DNA of 64,000 nucleotides from Rehmannia glutinosa. Its lineage: Eukaryota; Streptophyta; Magnoliopsida; Lamiales; Orobanchaceae. The position numbers and the translations under genes are program-made. Under the pieces are notes generated by a model, which was not told where the DNA came from, ran no database searches, and saw only the letters and a program-made list of their open reading frames with translations. Location: positions 93,882,616 through 93,946,615 of the forward strand of contig CM071924.1 in NCBI GenBank assembly GCA_016081115.2, read 5' to 3'. Of the stretch, positions 56,746 through 64,000 are shown piece by piece (within the stretch, counting starts at the first letter, position 1; the number at the start of each line of letters is the position of its first letter).

Positions 56746-57067
56746 CACAACATTTTCATCTTTTGGTAATTAATTAGGCCATTGCTCCAGCGTAGGTTTT
56801 GTTTATCCCTTTCACATATGCTATAAATTAACAAGTACGTTTTCTCTTATTCTTATTCACTCATCTCTTTATCTCTCTCCACCGCACCACCACTCCATCA
56901 TGGATGCAACGCTCATGCTGCCGTGCAAGAGCCTCTTCCGGCCACCGCGAATCAACCGGAGAGTTACCATGCTAAACCCTAAACGCTCTCCTTCCATTTT
57001 ATCGGTTCTCCCAAACAACAATTTAGAAACATCGTCGTCTCACGAATCCAAAACCGTCTACAACGAC

Positions 57068-57252
57068 CAATGGCGTAGCCAGCATATTATAACGGGGTAG
57101 GCCGATACACGAAAGTGGTGTGGGCCATATAGAAAAATTATATAAATTTTAACTAAATTTAAATTTTTTTAAAATTTTGCTTAGTAAAAAAAATTGTTTT
57201 ATAAAAAGAGAGGGGGCCAGGGCCCAAGTTGGCCCCCCTAACTACGCCACTG
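57068..57252. mobile_element. hAT MITE, 185 bp, TSD ACAACGAC, in exon 1
   Basis: Termini CAATGGCGTAG and CTACGCCACTG are inverted repeats with one mismatch. Identical ACAACGAC copies are at 57060-57067 and 57253-57260. Removing the element and one copy rejoins exon 1 in frame. Confidence 0.95.
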
Positions 57253-57591
57253 ACAACGACAACTGGCTTGAGACTATCGTCATTAACTATTTCTCCGACG
57301 CCTTCCAAGCTCTATCAGGTTATTTGTATATAGATTTTAGAGTCTGTCGGATTTTGGTCAGTTGTCCGTAACAAAATATTTTTTAGTCTTTTTTAGTTCA
57401 ATTTTTCACTTTGCCCTTTATTTCATTTCTCGGGACTTTGTACATTTCTCGTTGCTGAGACTCAATTCCCCCTGCCAAAAATTATATCTCAGTACCACAT
57501 AATGTACAGATCAACATTAATTTTGAAAAATGACCAAGTACTTCACCAAAAAATATACTTTTTTGATCGAGTATCTCACCCAGGGGCAGAA

Positions 57592-57690
57592 CTAGACGTG
57601 TAACCAACTTGGGGGGCTAAGTAATTTTGGGGGGCTAAATCGATAAAAAAAAAATATATTTAATACTAAAAATTAATTTTTTAAAATAAA
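57592..57690. mobile_element. hAT-like terminal fragment in intron 1 of the second copy
   Basis: CAGGGGCAGAACTAGACG followed by TTGGGGGGCTAAGT resembles one end of the CAGTGGCG-type MITEs. The corresponding intron of the first copy lacks it. Right end uncertain. Confidence 0.45.
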
Positions 57691-57867
57691 ATTTACATAG
57701 AATATATTTATAGTAATGACCGTCAGTTTTTAGTCCTACTAACTAAACATATCTCTTTTAAAAACATGTCATCTCTTAAGGTTTATGCTTTCACACAAAA
57801 TAAACACGAGTTTTTGTATGTATTGTTCTGATGAATAGGGGTGAAAAGCAACAAGAGTGGGTACGAT

Positions 57868-58034
57868 TAAGAGTGTTCATCGAATCGAATTCCGAATTTT
57901 TTGACTTCCTCGAATCGAATTTAATCGAATGAAAATTTTAAACCTCAATTCGAAATTCGATCCTAATTCGATTAATTCGAATCGAATTTAAACGAATTGG
58001 ATTTCTCGATTTCCGAATCGAATTCGAATCAATC
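57868..58034. mobile_element. Truncated element with TTCGAATCGAATT repeats
   Basis: Starts TAAGAGTGTTCATCGAATCG inside exon 2, resembling hAT ends of the TAGGGGTGTTCA type, and is filled with short palindromic TTCGAATCGAATTCGAA units. It is cut at 58034 by the gypsy LTR, so its other end and duplication are unseen. Confidence 0.5.
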
Positions 58035-61000
58035 TGTGAAGCCACGATTTTTCCGAAGCTATTAATGGATCCTTATTGTTGTTTAAACATTTGATCGACT
58101 ATTTTATCGCGTCATTTTGACGGGTAATTAATAATAATATATACATTTTGTATTTTATTTCATTTTATTTAATTATTTGTGATCATGATCTTATTTAATT
58201 CTATCCCTCATTTATGATCACTTGGTTGATCATTACTACTATTTTTGTATTTATTAGCCACCTTAGAATTTTAAGAGACTATTTATTTTAGAGACTTTCA
58301 CCTTATAGAATTAAGATTTTGATTTAGATTAAGTGATCATGAGACTTACAAGTGATCAAGGAAATCACTAAATATTTTGGAGATTGATATATTTCATATA
58401 TTATCATCAAATTTGGGACAAAAAAAATATGGATTTACCAATTTGCCCTCAAAGTGGACGGCCATGGTGGTATTTTTGGGATAAAAATATCATCCAACTC
58501 TTGTACACCTACACCATATATTAGTCATCTTGTGTATAATTATATCATTAATTCAAACATTATACACATCATCTTATACACCAATTCTTTATTATTATTT
58601 TTCCCAACTTATTCCATTCTTCCCAACATTCTTCTTATTCCTCTCAAATTCCAATTGACCCACACTTTGACTTGCATTTTTGTCTCCATGCAAGAGACAA
58701 ATTACAAGACACAATTTGATCAAAATCCTCTCCCCTTCTCTCTAAACTCCCAACTTCTCTCTATTCTTCCTTTCACCTTCTTCTTCTATACATAGAAAAT
58801 TTTTCAACATTTTCCTCCCTATTCTTCACAAAAAAATCGAACCATCATCATACAGGGTAAGAAAATTTAGCTTCAATCCATTTTTTGATATCACATTGTT
58901 CATCTCTTCCACCTTCTTAACTTAAGTTTGAATTTGGTTTTGGAGGTACATTTAGAAGAACTTGAAGGTTTGAACTTGACAACATTTTGAAGAAAGACCT
59001 CAAGCTGAAGAAGAAAATAGTAGAGAAAACTAGACTACAAGGTAAAATTGTGTACTAGACCCCTTCTTCCCTACTCTTCCTATTTTTTTCAAATTTTAAC
59101 ACCCCTTTTTCATTTTTGAGAAATAGGGGCTGACCTTAGGAGATTTTGGAGTTGAGCCAAATTTCCAATTTTTGAGCTTCAACTAGTCTCCAAACATCTA
59201 CTACACAAGAGGTAAAGTGTAGTCCTTTTCATTTCCTTATTTCCTTCTTTTTCTCCTTAATTTTTCTCTCATTTTTCTAACTCCAAATTTTGATATTTTC
59301 TTGACTTAGGGGCTGACCTAAGAAGCCTCATCCAAAAATTGTGAAATTATCCTTTATTTCACAATTTCCAAATTTAAGGTGGGTGGAAAAATTATTTTTC
59401 CAACTTTTAGGTGTTTTGATTAAATGCATGTAGAAACTTTAATCATGAGCCTTGAGATATATATAATTATATATTGCATGTCAATTTTATATATCAAATC
59501 ATGAAAATTCTCAAGAGTTGCTCAAAATTATTATTTATTGAATTTTAGGTGCATGCATGTACACTTTAATGTTTTAATTGATGAATTTTTGTATGTATTG
59601 GACATGCATGTGTATGATCTTTAAAATCTATGTTTTGGATGACTTATAACCTGGAAAAGTCGAGCATAATTGATTAAATTTCAATTTTGGACTTAAAAAT
59701 GCAAAAATGGAAAGTTGGTGGACTAAATTGCAAGAAAATAAAAGTTAAAGGACCCCTCTGCAAATTTCGAAATTTGGGACTGTACTCAGGTTCAAAAATG
59801 ACTTTTGGACATTTTAATAAAGTTTTAAGAGTTTTAAGATAAATAAAATCAACCTTTAAGAGCCCAAGGACTAGATTGTAAAATTTTGAAAGTTTAAGGG
59901 CTACTTTGAAATTTTTAAAACTGTACCAGACCTTAACTTTAAAATTTAAAATTTTCACTCTTAAGGTACAGGGAATTACATATTTTAAAAGTAATTCCAA
60001 AAATCCAAGTGGTTAGGGCTTGGAAAGCAATTTTACTAAAATTGAGGGACTAATGTGTAAAATATAAAACTTGAGGACCCAAATGAAATTTCCAGGACTT
60101 ATGCAGCCCATGCACCTGGAAATACTAACTTAACTATAACTTAATTATATTTTGTATCCAAGGTTCAAACTACATAACAATTGGACCCCTAAAAGCCTTA
60201 AAGGCAATTATTTTAAAATGGGACAAAAATGATATTTTCAAAAGTTGAAGGACCTACACATATTGCTTTTAAAAACTGCTTTTGTCCCAATATCCTACCA
60301 ACTTTAGTGACATTTTACAACTGGAATCACATTAAAAGCCCTTCCGGTTTGTGAGTTCCGAATTTTTAAAACTTAAGGTCCGAATTGACAATTTTTACAA
60401 ATTTGGGGCCAGTGTGAGATTTTTATAAAAACTCGACCATAAAACTTTAAAAACCTGAATCTCTGGACAATTTGTAGAATTTAGGAACTGACCTCATAAT
60501 ATTTCAAGGTCGGGATATTTAATTATTTAATTTTTAACCCCAAAAGTGTTAGTTTTTACAAAACGGGGCTAAATTACAATTTTTCTTTTATAAAGGACCT
60601 AACTCAAATTATTTTCTCTTTTACTAAAATAGACCTGGACTCTCTGACTTGGAGATTTAATTTAAATATTTTACTTTCCCAAAAACCCCTGACTTATCGG
60701 ATCAATTTGACCGATTAATACCCGATCGCGGAGCGACTTCCTCGCCTTGCTAATTGAATCTATAACGGGATTTATGTCCCACCTAATCTTTCAAGATATC
60801 GAAGGTTGCTTATCCTTCCGGTAATCATCTTCATCCAAAACTCCATCAACGCCATAATTGCCACTCGCGTTTTCAAAAAAAAAAATTCCTAAATCGCTTC
60901 CCGAATCAATAATACTCGATTTGCACTGGTTGATCGCTTGTAATTGTAATTACTTTCTGCTGAGTCAACTTGGTGTGTCGAGCTCACTGTCGGAATGGAT

Positions 61001-62003
61001 ACGTCGGGGATGGAACAAGGCAGCTCGGCTGCTATTCCACTCTTCCGCCCCATCGCCCTAATCCCGCAATCGAGGGACGGAGTTTGTCCAAGGAAGCGGG
61101 TCGTAAGATCGAGGTATAATCATGATTATGACAGATCCGAGCCTCGCCGGACTCACCGCTGTGGATGTTGTCTTTGCCTACGGAGCGATAAGGTGCCGGT
61201 CTTGGACCATCGACCGGGAGTTACAAGGAAGAATGAAGGAATCGCTGTCGATCCACACGATTCCGGAGTTATCGTCCCGTTTTGGTTGGCGTTACATTTC
61301 CGCACGCAACCTACCATTTTGCATTAGTTGGCGCTACAAATCCGTATGCAACCATTATTTGTCTTGCATAGTATTGGTGTTACATCGCACGCAATCCTAC
61401 GTGTCTTGACCGATTCACATAGTGCTGTGTGACCATGAATCATTTTCGAATCGTATAAATATACTATTGTATTATTTTATCACGACGCTTGTGAATGTGT
61501 GTGAAATCATGCATCATACTCACGCGTTTTTCATATAACATTGTTTTCTCACATTAACTATATTGCGCCACACTCGCACACAATCACCCCATCCACCGAG
61601 ATTTTTGTCTCATCCCCACTGTTTTCTAACCTTAGATGAGGATTTCGTTGGAGATCTTTGAACAGCTGGATTGAGACCTTGTACTATCTTTGGTTGGATT
61701 TATGGCTTCTTTCGTTGATTAGACTCTTTTCTTATATTGTTGTCGAACTTTTGTTTTTCATTCCATTCGGGTTTGTAATTGAGGGGCATATGACCTTTGA
61801 CTTTAAGATGCTATATTTTGTTGATTTTCGGGTTGTAACTTGGATGATGGATTGTAGACTGTAAGATTTATTCGTACTTGTTATTTGATTCCGCTGCTAT
61901 TTAGACTCTGTCTTATTGGGTTTTCATTGATATTTGTCTGGACTATTGGTTCATTTGTATTTAAGTTGTGGATCGTTCGTCACATCCCGTTTGGGACGTG
62001 ACA
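58035..62003 (+). mobile_element. 5' LTR of a Ty3/gypsy-class element, 3969 bp
   Basis: Starts TGTGAAGCCACGATT, ends GGGACGTGACA, and is followed by a tRNA-Met type primer site, so it is a 5' LTR with internal sequence on its right. Same family as the solo LTR at 8525-12317. The 3' LTR lies beyond the window. Left flank is CAATC (58030-58034), the expected target duplication. Confidence 0.88.
61286..61400 (+). repeat. Three 42-46-bp tandem units in the gypsy LTR
   Basis: Units at 61286, 61328 and 61374 beginning TTGGCGTTAC, TTGGCGCTAC and TTGGTGTTAC correspond to the triplication in the solo LTR. Confidence 0.75.
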
Positions 62004-62010
62004 GTAAGAG

Positions 62011-62022
62011 TGGTATCAGAGC
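62011..62022 (+). other. Primer-binding site, tRNA-Met type
   Basis: TGGTATCAGAGC seven bases after the LTR end. Confidence 0.9.
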
Positions 62023-62482
62023 TCGGCTAGTAAGATGGAAACTTACACCGAGTGACCCAGATAGGACCCTCGATGCGTGTTTTGGGTATTACCGCGACTT
62101 GACTAATTAAGTGTGAAATCGATTTCAAATTGGCATAGAACCGTCTTATTGATATTTGAACTAAGCTAGAACGCATACTTTGAGATTTCATAATCATACT
62201 TGTCTTGACTTAGTTGATTCTTGACTGATTTCCCTTTTCCTTATTCTCTTCTTATATTTCCTCTACCTTTGGTCCGATCCGCCTTAGTTTTGTTTGATCG
62301 GGATGGAGCCGACGCCGCCTACATGGTGGGATGTATTCCATGCCCGTCTTTGAGCGGGAATATTACCGAGCACCGATGATTCATTGGCACCGGGGAAAGT
62401 GAACGCGCGACCCACGTAATCCAGCGGGGAGCGCTAACGGAATAGGGACGACTCGGCGCTTGGCGATGAGCCAAGATGAGAA

Positions 62483-63004
62483 GAACGAATCGACCATCTT
62501 GTCATCAAGGACCGCGATAACACCATAAGAGCGCGGAGGACCAAATCTGAGTATCAGGAGAGCCTGGATAACATGCGAGAGAAGATGAAAAAAAGCGAAG
62601 TGACGCCTTTAAATGGGAAATTGACGCCGCTATCCCGCGACACCGTCGAGTGCTTGGAGGAGACCCTCATCAAGCAGATGACAGTCATAGAGGACCTTAC
62701 ACAGGCCCTAGCTCAGAGAGACGCCGCACTAGAGGCTGCTTTAGCAGCTAATGCTCAGCCATTGCCACCACCCGAGGTGGAACCCGTACCTGACGCCAAG
62801 GAGGATCTCGAAGAGGATCCCGAGGAGAATCCAGTCGACATTGGAGAGCCGGAGGCACTCGAGGCTACTCCACGCGATGAGGCTCAGGGATTCGAGCAGT
62901 GGTTGGACTTCGTGGATTGGCCCGAGGTTGAGGCACCACCTCCCGACCCACCGATTATGGACATACTGCGGCGGACGATGATGGCGATCTCACTGATTAG
63001 CTAG
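62483..63004 (+). CDS. Coiled-coil and acidic ORF in the gypsy internal region, gag-like position
   Basis: An open frame reads through EERIDHLVIKDRDNTIRARR and the ATG at 62573 (MREKMKKSEVTPLNGK) to a stop at 63004. The first part is helical and charged (TLIKQMTVIEDLTQALAQRD, a coiled-coil candidate), then Ala-rich. A Pro/Glu/Asp-rich tail ends with WPEVEAPPPDPP. It lies where gag would start but has no zinc knuckle or recognisable gag core, so it may be the N-terminal part of a broken gag or a protein specific to a non-autonomous element. Host function is unlikely. Confidence 0.5.
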   Translation, partial: ERIDHLVIKDRDNTIRARRTKSEYQESLDNMREKMKKSEVTPLNGKLTPLSRDTVECLEETLIKQMTVIEDLTQALAQRDAALEAALAANAQPLPPPEVEPVPDAKEDLEEDPEENPVDIGEPEALEATPRDEAQGFEQWLDFVDWPEVEAPPPDPPIMDILRRTMMAISLIS

Positions 63005-64000
63005 CAGATTTTCAGTTGTACTTTCGTTATTGTAGACGCTTATTCCAGTGATATACCTTGATTTATGTTGTATTAGATTCAGTTATATTTTGGTTCAGAA
63101 GTACCTTTGACTCGGTATTACTAGTGTTGTACTTCATGGGTGTATTCAAATTTTGCATTAATGAATATGCCTCATTTTGGATGTAGGTGATTTAGAAATT
63201 TCTTGATTTGAAGGCTATAATGCCCCATTATGATGAGACATGGAGGATATAAGGTTATCACTTGACAGTATATAATTGGGTCATATGATATATTATAGAA
63301 GTTAGATGCCTAATGATATTACTTTAGAGAATGATTGTGTGGGAATTACTAAGTATAATTTACCGATGATGTGCCATTGTGTTATTCTTTCTAAATACTT
63401 CTACGAGCTTAAATAAGCAAATTTGACTTGGTGTTTGGTATCGTGGATAAGATACGTCAAGGATATGACGATTATAGGGTCTCAATGGATATTGTCACTA
63501 AATATTTTTTTAAGTTATGATATCTCATTTGTGAATTAAATTTGGGATAATGATTATCTCTGTGAGTATTCGGAATATTATGGTGATCTAGGCACTCACA
63601 TGATATAGGAATTGGATTGATTTTGACTTAGTTATTGAGTACTAAGTATTGATTAATTTCGAAGGAGACGGATAATAGTATTCTATATAAAGTATATGAG
63701 ATGTGCACATTTATCCGGAATAATCAAGGACCTTATGGATATGGGAAATTGAGATTGCTATCCACATTTTAGAAGGAGCGACTCATATGATTACAACTTT
63801 GAAAATAACTTATTAAATGATTACTGAGGTCTTGACTATTATATGTTGATGGGTGGAGATTATGGGTTGATCTTGCACTTTTAGCGATGAAATCTACTAC
63901 CAATTGTTCGAGGACATATACCACAATATGAATAGGTGTCGACTATTTAGTTAAATCGACTCTATTATTATGAGTATCACTCTCTTAGGTAAATGAAGTG
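63005..64000. other. Internal region of the gypsy-class element, no recognisable genes
   Basis: About 1 kb of AT-rich sequence with no frame above noise and no protease, RT or integrase motif. It suggests either a long untranslated spacer or a large retrotransposon derivative lacking pol. Continues past the window. Confidence 0.4.

Larger units (their letters stand above)
56900..57867 (+). pseudogene. Truncated second copy of the DWARF27-like gene
   Basis: Exon 1 (56900-57318) starts MDATLMLPCKSLFRPPRINR, nearly identical to the first copy, and ends NYFSDAFQALS before a GT. A 185-bp MITE splits it after VYND. Intron 1 is shorter than in the first copy and carries a hAT scrap near 57592. Exon 2 starts at 57839 after TAG, reads VKSNKSGYD, and is cut at 57867 by another insertion. 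Exons 3-6 are not present before the window ends. Non-functional as it stands. A TATA-like CTATAAAT is at 56821. Confidence 0.9.

Overview
This window looks like repeat-dense nuclear DNA from a flowering plant, most likely a eudicot. It holds Ty1/copia and Ty3/gypsy LTR retrotransposons with plant tRNA-Met primer sites, hAT and CACTA DNA transposons, MITEs, an AT-rich satellite of about 154 bp, and host exons with plant introns. I see no bacterial operon, CRISPR array, rRNA or tRNA gene. Host coding sequence is a small minority: a six-exon DWARF27-like gene (minus strand, 17388-21764), a truncated inverted second copy of it (56900-57867), a single-exon pectin-methylesterase/invertase-inhibitor-like gene with one frameshift (33113-33713), and captured exons inside CACTA-type elements.

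Layout. 1-1175: low-complexity repeats and a small Athila scrap. 1176-5288: 3' half of a copia element whose reverse transcriptase is split by a 642-bp hAT element with a perfect 8-bp target duplication. 5300-7208: remnant of a SIRE-type LTR. 7209-8320: satellite, reverse orientation. 8525-12317: solo gypsy LTR with target duplication AACAA. 12323-16400: LTR debris, an Athila integrase fragment present as a large inverted repeat, and a copia gag/Athila chimera. 16410-17380: two hAT elements with exact 8-bp duplications. 17388-22722: DWARF27-like gene and its promoter. 22723-32314: complete copia element (474-bp LTRs differing at two sites, duplication TTGGT) inserted in that promoter and itself carrying a 4561-bp CACTA element with captured exons of an ML-domain gene and a chloroplast FtsY gene. 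32315-32771: the promoter region resumes. 33113-33713: inhibitor-like gene. 33870-36817 and 51028-52150: one satellite array split by a complete 14.2-kb SIRE-type element (36818-51027, duplication ACTCG) with an env-like region. 52151-55713: unclear DNA, a trichome-birefringence-like gene fragment and the end of a second CACTA element. 55714-56320: copia tail and hAT remnant. 56321-57867: inverted partial copy of the DWARF27 locus, broken by a 185-bp MITE and a further insertion. 58035-64000: 5' LTR, primer site and leader/ORF of a gypsy-class element of the same family as the solo LTR.

The insertions give a relative order. The DWARF27 locus, already carrying a hAT remnant upstream, was duplicated in inverted orientation. 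One copy then took insertions in exons 1 and 2. The other took a copia element in its promoter, which was later hit by CACTA. Reading frames throughout are broken by one- or two-base indels, even in elements whose LTRs or target duplications look young, so consensus errors in the assembly should be considered alongside real decay.

I did not find a convincing new molecular system. The most interesting objects are the nested and duplicated DWARF27-like locus, the two exon-carrying CACTA elements, and the near-nucleosome-length satellite invaded by SIRE-type elements.
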